64,000 bases of DNA from assembly GCF_012272835.1 (NCBI RefSeq), contig NZ_JAAWWK010000001.1, positions 310,001-374,000 on the forward strand. Reading direction: 5' to 3'. A program made the translations under genes and the position numbers. Below, piece after piece: positions 17,931 through 25,559 of the stretch. Each line of letters starts with the position of its first letter. The first letter of the stretch is position 1. The stretch is from Spongiibacter thalassae (lineage in GTDB: Bacteria > Pseudomonadota > Gammaproteobacteria > Pseudomonadales > Spongiibacteraceae). The notes beneath the pieces are model-generated. The model had not been told where the DNA came from. It ran no database searches and was given only the letters and a program-made list of their open reading frames with translations.

Positions 17931-19597
17931 TGCGCGAGTTGGAGGGGGATAAGCGGAGTCACCTGAGAGTGCTGGCAACGGCAATTGCCGGGCGCACTCT
18001 TGAGGTTGACTCCGCTGACAGCGATACCTCCTGGACTGACGGCCAAACGATTTATCTGGCTGCGGACGATGGCCCTCATACGGTAGTCATTCAGGCTGCG
18101 CTTGTCGGTGTTGGCTGTTTCGCAACGATGGGTGTGTTAAAAACCTTGGGACGTCTTCGCACCCAGAGGCGCTATATGCTGTTGGAGGTGGTACGCGCTC
18201 TGCACGTCTATCGGGGGATTGCCCCCCCGGCAGTTGTCAGGGCGGTCGATAATTTGCAGATTGCCGACATTCCGGACTCCCAGTCTCACTCCTTGCATCG
18301 CGCCAAAGGTTCCGAAGCCTTGCCGGAAATGCCCTCATGGTTTGGCACGATAAAGCCCACCCAGGTGCTCGCACATTCCTTACGGCATAAGCCGCCCGCT
18401 GCCGATGCGCAGGCCAAAGGTGAACGTTCTTCGTCAAAGGATGAGGGATCTGATTCAGCAGAGGACGATACTTCAGAAAAGCAAAAAAATGATGGTGCGG
18501 GGATGAGCAACCCGCTCGCCAATTTACTTAGGTGGATGCTTGGCAGTTCACGGAGCGGTACTACTTTTTCGACCGGTGGGGTAGAGCTTCCCGGGGTTGT
18601 CGGTAGAGTCTCGGCGCGCACAGGTACTCAGATTCATACACAGATTAATCGTTCTGAGGAGCCGGCTAGCGAGGAGCCGTCGTTCAAGCAGCACAGCTAC
18701 CCTGAATGGGATAGTCGCTGTGGTGTATTCAGGCCTCACTGGTGTTCAGTTTTTGAGCGCAACGTCGATGTGCCCACGGGGACCCAGCCGGTCGAACTGC
18801 GAAGAGATGAGCGCCTGCGCCGAGCCCTGGCTACCCTTGGTCTCGCCTACGAGCGCCATCGACGCCAACCCTATGGCGATGGCATCGATGTGACAGCATT
18901 GGTCGATTACGCGGTGGACCGCACTCTGGGTAGCGCAGCAGATACCCGAGTGTATGAGATGCGCCGTCGCACAGCCAGAGACCTCAGCGCTTTAGTCCTG
19001 CTGGATGCCTCTGGATCGACGGCTAAGGAAGCGGATGAAGGCGGCGTTTTCGAGGCACAACGCCGCGTCGCGGCGGGTCTGGTTTCGATATTGGATGATC
19101 TTGGAGACCGCGTCGCCGCCTATGGTTTTCGATCCTGGGGGCGACACAATGTGCAACTCTTGAAGATTAAGGAATTTGGCGAGGTATTTGATGCGGGTGC
19201 TCGCCGGAAAATGTCGGCGCTTTCTCCCGGCGGATTCACCCGGCTCGGTGCCGCGATTCGCCATGGCACCCAAACCCTTAAACACCAGGGTGGTACAGAT
19301 AATCGCCTGCTGATTGTCGTTGGAGATGGTTTTCCCTTTGATGACGGCTACGAGTCTGATTATGCGCAGGATGATGTTTCCAAGGCACTTTCCGAAGCGG
19401 TTGAATCGGGAGTAGGCTGCGTTTGTGTCGCGGTTAATAGCGACACGGATGAAGTGGTTTTAGCTCGCGCATGGGGAGGGGTTCCCTATTTGCGCTTAAC
19501 CGACACCAACGAGCTGCATAGAGTTGTTATGCCGGTATTTCGCGGCGGATTGCACCAGGCAGCGTCGATGGGTCGTGACGGCCGTCAACGGCAATAA
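17930..19597 (+). CDS. NorD-like von Willebrand factor A domain protein
   Basis: This 555-residue protein has a variable N-terminal region, a low-complexity charged linker near 160-195, and a C-terminal VWA domain beginning ALVLLDASGST. Its DxSxS MIDAS motif (residues 359-363) binds a divalent metal. This is the architecture of NorD/CbbO, the partner of the MoxR-type AAA+ ATPase NorQ/CbbQ. Such pairs remodel an enzyme so that a metal cofactor is inserted or an inhibitor is removed. Here norQ follows 38 bases downstream and the AveC-like gene overlaps upstream (stop TGA and ATG share a base; a GTG at 17927 is an alternative start). No norB or norC gene is present, so the client is probably not nitric oxide reductase. 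Confidence 0.85.
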   Translation: MRELEGDKRSHLRVLATAIAGRTLEVDSADSDTSWTDGQTIYLAADDGPHTVVIQAALVGVGCFATMGVLKTLGRLRTQRRYMLLEVVRALHVYRGIAPPAVVRAVDNLQIADIPDSQSHSLHRAKGSEALPEMPSWFGTIKPTQVLAHSLRHKPPAADAQAKGERSSSKDEGSDSAEDDTSEKQKNDGAGMSNPLANLLRWMLGSSRSGTTFSTGGVELPGVVGRVSARTGTQIHTQINRSEEPASEEPSFKQHSYPEWDSRCGVFRPHWCSVFERNVDVPTGTQPVELRRDERLRRALATLGLAYERHRRQPYGDGIDVTALVDYAVDRTLGSAADTRVYEMRRRTARDLSALVLLDASGSTAKEADEGGVFEAQRRVAAGLVSILDDLGDRVAAYGFRSWGRHNVQLLKIKEFGEVFDAGARRKMSALSPGGFTRLGAAIRHGTQTLKHQGGTDNRLLIVVGDGFPFDDGYESDYAQDDVSKALSEAVESGVGCVCVAVNSDTDEVVLARAWGGVPYLRLTDTNELHRVVMPVFRGGLHQAASMGRDGRQRQ

Positions 19598-19635
19598 ATT
19601 CGGTACGATCATATGAAATTTGACAGGAGAACGTC

Positions 19636-20445
19636 ATGAGCGCAGCCCCATTATCTGAGGCCAAAAGCAATACTCCCTTCTATATCGCTACCGGGCGCGA
19701 GGTCGAGGCCTTTCAGGCGGCTTATAATAGCTGTTTGCCGGTTATGCTCCAGGGGCCGACCGGTTGCGGCAAAACCCGCTTAGTGGAATATATGGCTCAC
19801 CGCTTCGGTGTGCCGTTGTATACGGTATCCTGTCATGAAGACATGACGGCCTCTGATCTTCTGGGAAGGTATGTCCTGGTAGATGGAAACACAGAGTGGG
19901 TTGATGGGCCTTTAACGAAAGCCGTTCGTGACGGAGGGATCTGTTATCTCGACGAAATTGTAGAAGCACGTCAGGACGCAACGGTTGCCATTCATTCACT
20001 TACGGATCATCGGCGAGAATTATTTCTTGAACGTAAGGGGGGAGAAGTGTTGCGCGCCTCCAAGGATTTCAGCCTAGTTGTCTCCTATAATCCCGGCTAT
20101 CAAAGCGTTCTAAAGGATCTAAAAACAAGTACGCGTCAGCGGATGGTGGCTATTGAACTGGGTTTTCCCGAGCCGGATATTGAAGAGAAAATACTCATTG
20201 AGTCAGGCGTAGAGGCAGATTCAGCCGTAGCCCTTGTCCGTTTGGGAGCGGTGATCAGGCGGGGCTCTATCACAGGGCTTCGCGAGGTGGCGTCTACCCG
20301 TACCCTGATTGCCGCAGGAAAACTTATGGCGCACGGTCTGTCGTTTAAAGAAGCCGCGACACTTGCCATCGCAGGCCCCTTGACCGACGACATAGAGCTG
20401 CGTGCAGGGCTTGAGGCCTTAATAGACACTTATCAGCCAGCTTAG
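19636..20445 (+). CDS. NorQ/CbbQ-type MoxR AAA+ ATPase
   Basis: This 269-residue ATPase has Walker A GPTGCGKT (residues 40-47), Walker B ICYLDE (102-107), and sensor regions typical of the CbbQ/NirQ/NorQ branch of MoxR ATPases. Together with the VWA protein it would form a hexameric remodelling machine that activates a metalloenzyme. AGGAG precedes the ATG by about six bases. It closes module A and is followed by a strong inverted repeat at 20463-20505. Family placement by motifs and the adjacent NorD is secure; the client protein is unknown and could be the AveC-like protein or a membrane enzyme associated with the NorE/NorF-like subunits. Confidence 0.9.
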   Translation: MSAAPLSEAKSNTPFYIATGREVEAFQAAYNSCLPVMLQGPTGCGKTRLVEYMAHRFGVPLYTVSCHEDMTASDLLGRYVLVDGNTEWVDGPLTKAVRDGGICYLDEIVEARQDATVAIHSLTDHRRELFLERKGGEVLRASKDFSLVVSYNPGYQSVLKDLKTSTRQRMVAIELGFPEPDIEEKILIESGVEADSAVALVRLGAVIRRGSITGLREVASTRTLIAAGKLMAHGLSFKEAATLAIAGPLTDDIELRAGLEALIDTYQPA

Positions 20446-20462
20446 CTGTAGTAATTCAGGCT

Positions 20463-20505
20463 TGACCTGACAGCCGAGGACGTTTTCCAGAAGCCTGTCA
20501 GGTCA
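20463..20505. terminator. Eleven-base hairpin between convergent norQ-like and TonB receptor genes
   Basis: TGACCTGACAG (20463-20473) and its exact complement (20495-20505) flank a 21-base loop, 17 bases after the norQ stop. A T-run occurs only further on (about 20525), so classic intrinsic termination is uncertain. The placement between convergent genes fits a transcription end. Confidence 0.5.
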
Positions 20506-20594
20506 TCACGCTTGCCAAGTGGCCTCTTTTTGGCGTTTTCAGCCAGAAAAACTTTCCAAAAAAGTTATCTGCAAACCCCATTCAGACATGCCAT

Positions 20595-22868
20595 TTACAA
20601 ATTCCACTCCAGCCTCAGGCTGTATTGGGTTTCGTATGCGAGACTGCTATTTATGCCGAAGTCTGTTTGAAATAGCCCTATATGGTAGTCTTCGTTCAAG
20701 GCATTTTTGACCAGTGCCGTCAGCTTGATGTCTGAAGGAATATGGAAATAGCTGAGTCGAAGGTCGAGCAGGGAGTATGAATCTTCTCGATAGTTCTCTG
20801 AATTTTGAGCGCTGTAGTAGAAGCCGGAGTTATAGTACCAATCTGCCGCTATTTCCAATTCAGAGTCGTGGGGAAGGTTTATTAACTGACTAACTCCAAG
20901 TCCTCCACTGACGTCAGGCGTCCTTTCTACTTTGTTTCCGGAGAAGTCCAGTCCGTTCTGATAAAGCCCGTTTTCTTCGTCAAAGCCAGGTGCGTTGGTA
21001 TACTTGATGTAGTTGGCGTCCAAATACGCTGCGTTAGCCGTGATAGCAAACCCGGAGTTTGAATTTATAAACGGAACCCCGGTGAGATCGGCTTCAATGC
21101 CGTCAATTCTGGTGCTCTTCGCGTTATAGAACTCGATTACGCCGCCGCTTGTTAACGACACGATCGAGGTTTGCTTGTTTTCGATATCGTTCCTGAAAAT
21201 TGAGGCATTTAGCTTCAAGCTTCGGTCGAAAAGGGAAGACTTTAGCCCTAATTCATAGGCTTCGACTTCTTCCGGTAGCACTAACTCTGGAGGGGTCGCC
21301 AGATTAACGATATTGTAGGTCGCGCTTTTATAGCCCTGAGAATACGACGTGTAAATCATAAGGTCATCTATTGGTGTGTAGCTTACCGCCGCCTTGGTAA
21401 TCAAATTGTCTCTGCTATCACTCTCCAGAGGGAAGGGTTCAACAGGGTCTGTCTGTTCGCCGCCATCGTTGGAATAGGAAAGTTCGCCTTTTGTCAGAAA
21501 TCGTTTCTCATCCTGATAACGCCCTCCCAGTGTAAAAGACAATTCCGCTGTAGCGTGCCATGTTGCCTGGGCAAAGCCGGATATTGATTCAGTTCCCAGT
21601 AACCCTGTGGCAATTATCGTTGGGCTTATGGCGCTGTTTAAGTCCACACCGACGGTGTCCAATAGGCCTGATATGCCCAGGGTATTTAGTGAGGGGCCGG
21701 TGAGTGGAATGTTTATATCGGCAAAGCCGCCTTCACTTTCGAGATAATAGGCGCCGACTACCCAGTCCAGTTTATCAGAAGCCCAGCTGAACTCATTTGA
21801 TAGGGCCTGCAATTCCAGAGACTTTGCATCTGTGAATTCCTTTGGGGTGACAACAAAGGCTACCAATGGCTGGGGTGAGCCGTCGTAATCAAAAGCCGTA
21901 TAGCTTGTATTAATAAGCTGATCACTGGCTATTAACTTGGTATCAAACCATGGTAATTCCAGAAAAATGCTCGCAGCGTAGACCTCGTGAGTGCCTCGCA
22001 GGCCTGCTGGAAAGTCAGAGTTGGCCTCGCGATTATCTGGTTCGTCGGGAATAGTGGCGCCCAATGATGAACTTGGGTCGGTGTTTTTTGTCAGCAGGGT
22101 TCCCTGGCCTTTCTGTTCGGATTTAAAATATGAAAGATCTATCTCAAAGCTATCTACTGGGTGAAAGTTAAGTCGGAATCGACCGGAACGAGATTTCTCT
22201 GCAGGTATTTTCCTCGAAACGTGGGTATATTGATGGTCAATGGTGTCCTTTAATAAGTCAGCACTGACGCCCAGCCATTCGGTAACCGGCGCGCTGATGA
22301 ATCCCTTTAGTCGCTTTTCGTGGTAGTTGCCGACAACACCGGAAATATTCGCCTCAATTTCGTTGCCTGGTGTTTTAGTGATGACGTTGATCGCGCCGCC
22401 AGTGGAATTTCGACCAAAAAGTGTACCCTGAGGGCCTTTCAATACTTCAACGCGTTCAATGCCACCGAAAGAGGTCAGAAGCCCCTGTGATGTCGGAACG
22501 TAAATACCGTCTACGTAGGTGGTGACGCTGGGGTCGGCTGACGGTATAAAACTATCGGAACCGACGCCGCGAATATAGATAAACGTAAAGCCACCAAATT
22601 CTGTTATTGACAGTGCGGGTGTAATTGTTGCCAGATCCTTGGTATCAGTCGCGCCTCGCGCGGCAAGACCTTCGGAAGTGTAGGCAGCAATGGAAATTGG
22701 CACGTCCTGCAAATTTTCTTCGCGTTTTTGGGCAGTAACTACAACCTCTTCTATTAATGCGTTGCGCTTTTTGGGGCTACTTTCCGGGGTGGCATCGGCA
22801 GCATTGGCGTGGCTGGAAATTAACACGGCCGATATCGACACCATCATTAGCATGTGGTTGCAGTGCAT
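20595..22868 (-). CDS. TonB-dependent outer membrane receptor (paralogue 3 of 5)
   Basis: This 757-residue receptor has a signal peptide ending SSHANAA near residue 24, the plug start LIEEVVVTAQKREENLQDVP, and LKGPQGTLFGRNSTGGAIN. The long barrel ends LRLEWNL, with leucine where its paralogues have an aromatic residue. GGAGAG seven bases before the ATG supports the start. It is convergent with module A and transcribed alone; the gap upstream to 23300 contains inverted repeats but no gene. In sequence style it is closest to the receptor at 25560-27872, for example in the shared insert 'LGISGLLDTVGVDLNSA'-type region before the lid. Its ligand is unknown. Confidence 0.92.
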   Translation of the reverse strand: MHCNHMLMMVSISAVLISSHANAADATPESSPKKRNALIEEVVVTAQKREENLQDVPISIAAYTSEGLAARGATDTKDLATITPALSITEFGGFTFIYIRGVGSDSFIPSADPSVTTYVDGIYVPTSQGLLTSFGGIERVEVLKGPQGTLFGRNSTGGAINVITKTPGNEIEANISGVVGNYHEKRLKGFISAPVTEWLGVSADLLKDTIDHQYTHVSRKIPAEKSRSGRFRLNFHPVDSFEIDLSYFKSEQKGQGTLLTKNTDPSSSLGATIPDEPDNREANSDFPAGLRGTHEVYAASIFLELPWFDTKLIASDQLINTSYTAFDYDGSPQPLVAFVVTPKEFTDAKSLELQALSNEFSWASDKLDWVVGAYYLESEGGFADINIPLTGPSLNTLGISGLLDTVGVDLNSAISPTIIATGLLGTESISGFAQATWHATAELSFTLGGRYQDEKRFLTKGELSYSNDGGEQTDPVEPFPLESDSRDNLITKAAVSYTPIDDLMIYTSYSQGYKSATYNIVNLATPPELVLPEEVEAYELGLKSSLFDRSLKLNASIFRNDIENKQTSIVSLTSGGVIEFYNAKSTRIDGIEADLTGVPFINSNSGFAITANAAYLDANYIKYTNAPGFDEENGLYQNGLDFSGNKVERTPDVSGGLGVSQLINLPHDSELEIAADWYYNSGFYYSAQNSENYREDSYSLLDLRLSYFHIPSDIKLTALVKNALNEDYHIGLFQTDFGINSSLAYETQYSLRLEWNL

Positions 22869-23299
22869 TGAATAGCTCTCCGAAATATTATTATGTCATT
22901 TATGCTTATGAGTTCAAATATAAACCCATGAGGCGATGTTGTCTAGTTTACGTTTTGGTGTGCCCCCCGGCCCCAGTAAAACCAAGGGTTGTAGATTATG
23001 TTTGGTGTGAAAGCAGGTTCAGGGAAGCGTCGGGAAGGGTGGTTCGCCTTAATTTATGGCGCTTGGATATCGTTGGCCGAAACCTTTGAGATCGTTTTTT
23101 CTAGGCCAACGAAACCGAGCAATTGACTGGCGCGTTGACGGTGCGCCGGAATGCTTGGTACGGGTGGAACGGAAGGATTCGGCCTTTACGTCGGTGGCGA
23201 GCCTGTTTAACTGTATCCCCGATACCATTGGCGCGCCCTGGGCTTTATCCGCTATCAACCCCAGGGGCATTGCGGTAGTGAATTCCGTTGAGGCTGCAT
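22869..23299. other. Intergenic region with inverted repeats, no convincing gene
   Basis: Overlapping short frames exist on both strands but none shows a protein family or a good start. Two inverted repeats are visible: TCGTTGGCC (23070-23078) with GGCCAACGA (23104-23112), and CCCTGGG with CCCAGGG near 23236-23267. Base composition changes about here from AT-richer sequence on the left to GC-richer sequence on the right. Confidence 0.5.
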
Positions 23300-23650
23300 T
23301 CAATCAGCCACAAACCGGTGTTTGGGGTTGAGTAGCAGAAAGTACACCAGAAAGCCCAGACCTGGAAATACCACATAACTCACCAGCCAAACCGGGAATT
23401 TCCAGCTGTGACGTTCTTCTTTCGGTGTTTCGGCCCACATCCACACAAAACTTACGATAATCACCAGCATAAAATCCGTGAGACCCGCCATAAGCAGGCC
23501 GTTGCCCCAATGCAGGGCGAAATACTGGGGGAAGGCGTTCCAGAAACCATAGGTCTCGACGATGCCGTTGCTGGGGTTAAAGGTCCAATAGGCTTGCATC
23601 AACAGGAAGGGCACGCCAAGTGTCCACAGGAAGGCTTTTCTAATATTCAT
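23300..23650 (-). CDS. Small three-helix membrane protein, DUF2834-like
   Basis: This 116-residue protein has an N-terminal hydrophobic helix (residues 6-24), a second near 50-72 containing TDFMLVIIVSFVWMW, and a third near 86-107 ending FLVYFLLLNPK. The layout of an acidic 'DF/DL' start of helix two and a final helix ending before a short basic tail resembles DUF2834 proteins, whose function is unknown. GGGAG before ATG supports the start. It is 33 bases downstream of a 7-TM protein gene and likely co-transcribed with it and the AraC regulator gene. I cannot assign a reaction. Confidence 0.6.
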   Translation of the reverse strand: MNIRKAFLWTLGVPFLLMQAYWTFNPSNGIVETYGFWNAFPQYFALHWGNGLLMAGLTDFMLVIIVSFVWMWAETPKEERHSWKFPVWLVSYVVFPGLGFLVYFLLLNPKHRFVAD

Positions 23651-23683
23651 TGTTTTTCTCCCGAAAGATAATTTATAGGGCTA

Positions 23684-24493
23684 TCAGACCTTGGCGGGCG
23701 ATGCAGCGGCGTGTGCAATAGCGCGGGTGTCATTGCTCAACAACCGTGCGCACAGTGCGACGATGACAAGCGCGGTGAACACCGAGAGCAGGGCGCAAAC
23801 CTCTACCAGCCACTGTGGTGAACCGGAATTGACCACGTTGTAGATGAAAAAGCCCGCCCCAAAATGCCCCATAAAGCCACCGGCAGGGACCAGAATAATG
23901 ACCAATGCGGCCTTCCAGCCCCGGAGTAGCGGGTAGCAAATTTTAACCAGAGTCACCGAAACGAGTACGCAGCAGGCGTTGACGAAGGTCCAGAACAGGG
24001 GCATGCCGCCGCGCCAGATCCACAGTCCCTGATTGTCGTAGTAGACCCACAGGCCAATGCTAACTGGTATGATTTCCAGTAAATATGCCAATACGCAGGT
24101 AATAAAATAGGACTTCCAGACATAGCCAGCGTCAAAGGACTGCTTGTGAATGCGGCTGTACATCGCAAAAAAAGCGGTGCAGAAATACACCGGATAAATC
24201 AGCGCAATATGCAGAGGAATCGCGCGATTATTTGTTTTGAATAAGCTGATTTGCCCGATTTCAGGGTGAATGACGTGACCCAGATGGGTGATGACCGGTT
24301 CCATCAGACAGGCAGCGAAGCCGCCAACCAGCAGAAATAAGGGTAGTGAGGAGTTGTATTTCCTCGCGAGTACCAGGGCGTACACGCTATAGGCAGCCAG
24401 GGCGATAACGACGAGGGTAAGCAAAACATTTTGCGCTGTGGCGGGCATCACCGCATCGAAGGGCGCAAGTGGGTAATCGACGGTATAGTTCAT
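23684..24493 (-). CDS. Seven-helix membrane protein, paralogue of 36847-37671 and 40087-40917
   Basis: This 269-residue protein has about seven hydrophobic helices. It shares a pattern with two other proteins in the window: a helix ending in 'G...C/LxEPvxxxLGxxxxP' (here CLMEPVITHLGHVIHPEIGQ), then 'WKSY', 'E.iP....vYY' (LEIIPVSIGLWVYYDNQG), 'W.fvN', and 'P.L(R/K)G.k.A'. The conserved glutamates, proline and histidine within membrane segments hint at a binding or catalytic site. The helix order and these features recall AveC-like proteins, but that link is inference. It lies between the AraC regulator gene and a small membrane protein gene in one minus-strand unit. Function unknown. Confidence 0.65.
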   Translation of the reverse strand: MNYTVDYPLAPFDAVMPATAQNVLLTLVVIALAAYSVYALVLARKYNSSLPLFLLVGGFAACLMEPVITHLGHVIHPEIGQISLFKTNNRAIPLHIALIYPVYFCTAFFAMYSRIHKQSFDAGYVWKSYFITCVLAYLLEIIPVSIGLWVYYDNQGLWIWRGGMPLFWTFVNACCVLVSVTLVKICYPLLRGWKAALVIILVPAGGFMGHFGAGFFIYNVVNSGSPQWLVEVCALLSVFTALVIVALCARLLSNDTRAIAHAAASPAKV

Positions 24494-24515
24494 TGCGAAA
24501 TCCTGTATTCAATAA

Positions 24516-25517
24516 TCAATGTGTTCGGCGATAGTCGCTGACGGTTTGGCCCGTCCAGTTTTTGAAGGCGCGGCTCAGTGATTTGGCGTCACTGTAGCCC
24601 GTCAGTAGCGCGACTTTCTCCAGTGGCAGGCTTTTGTTGCTTTCAATATATTTTTTGACCAGATCGCAGCGGAATTCACTGAGTAATTCGTTAAAATTGA
24701 CCCCCTCTTGCTGTAATTTTCGCTTGAATGTGCGCGAACTCATATGCAATAGCTCAGCGGTCGTCTCCAGATTGGGCAGGTTTCCCGCGCTGTTAAGGAA
24801 GATCTGTCTAACCTTGAAGCTTAGCGGGCGCCCCTCGGTAATTTCACGCATCACTTCGTGGCAATAACTCTGACACAGGTTAAAAAACTCGGTGTCGCGG
24901 TGGTCGGGGCAAGGCTGGTAAAGCGACGGTGATGCGACGTTGACCGCGGTTACCGGTGCATCGAAAATGACGGGTGCATTAAAGACTCTCTCATAGCGTT
25001 CGATATTGTCCGGCGTAGGGTAGGCGAACTCGACGCTTTCGTAATGGATGTCGTCGCGGATGACCGTGCAGCTGAGCCAATCCCCCGCGGACAGGGTTTC
25101 TTCTGCGCAGAAGCGTAACAGCGGGCCGAGGGGAACACTTTCATTGAAAGTGACCCGCCAGCGCCCGCCGCCACGCTCCTCCAGTTGCAGAGTCAGGTGA
25201 GAGCCGACAAGGGTTGGCCCGAATGCGGCCCAGGTGTCGAACACGTCTTTAAGATGTCGGCAGCACATCAGCGCGTAGCCGGCAATGCCAAAGTCGTCGA
25301 AGTTGGCGTCGAGACCGATATCAAAACCTAGTTCGTCGTTACCGGTCAGCGAAATCATATTACTCACCACCCGCTGAGACTGGCTGGTGTCGATCAGGTA
25401 GGCGGGATCGTCGAGCATATCGTGTTGTATGCGCGTGTCGGCTAGAACGCGTTTTGCGTCAAAGCCTAGACGCTCCATATAGCGAAGATAATGTTTTATT
25501 TTTGTCGGTCTGAACAT
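24516..25517 (-). CDS. AraC family transcriptional regulator
   Basis: This 333-residue protein has an N-terminal ligand-binding region of the type seen in OruR/ArgR-like regulators (residues about 10-200) and a C-terminal double helix-turn-helix (about 235-333). The latter contains MSSRTFKRKLQQEGVNFNELL and GYSDAKSLSRAFKNWTGQTVSDYRR. Such regulators usually activate neighbouring catabolic genes when their inducer binds. Two membrane protein genes follow 22 and then 33 bases downstream, so it may control its own operon. The TonB receptor gene upstream (25560-27872) runs in the same direction, only 42 bases away. The inducer is unknown. Confidence 0.9.
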   Translation of the reverse strand: MFRPTKIKHYLRYMERLGFDAKRVLADTRIQHDMLDDPAYLIDTSQSQRVVSNMISLTGNDELGFDIGLDANFDDFGIAGYALMCCRHLKDVFDTWAAFGPTLVGSHLTLQLEERGGGRWRVTFNESVPLGPLLRFCAEETLSAGDWLSCTVIRDDIHYESVEFAYPTPDNIERYERVFNAPVIFDAPVTAVNVASPSLYQPCPDHRDTEFFNLCQSYCHEVMREITEGRPLSFKVRQIFLNSAGNLPNLETTAELLHMSSRTFKRKLQQEGVNFNELLSEFRCDLVKKYIESNKSLPLEKVALLTGYSDAKSLSRAFKNWTGQTVSDYRRTH

Positions 25518-25559
25518 CTCGTCGATCTCCCTGTACTTATTGTCATTTTACCGATGATA

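Noticed and set aside
23049-23331. Overlapping small frames on both strands in the gap before the small membrane protein gene
   Set aside because: Frames on opposite strands conflict, neither has a family match or a good start, and the region is rich in inverted repeats.
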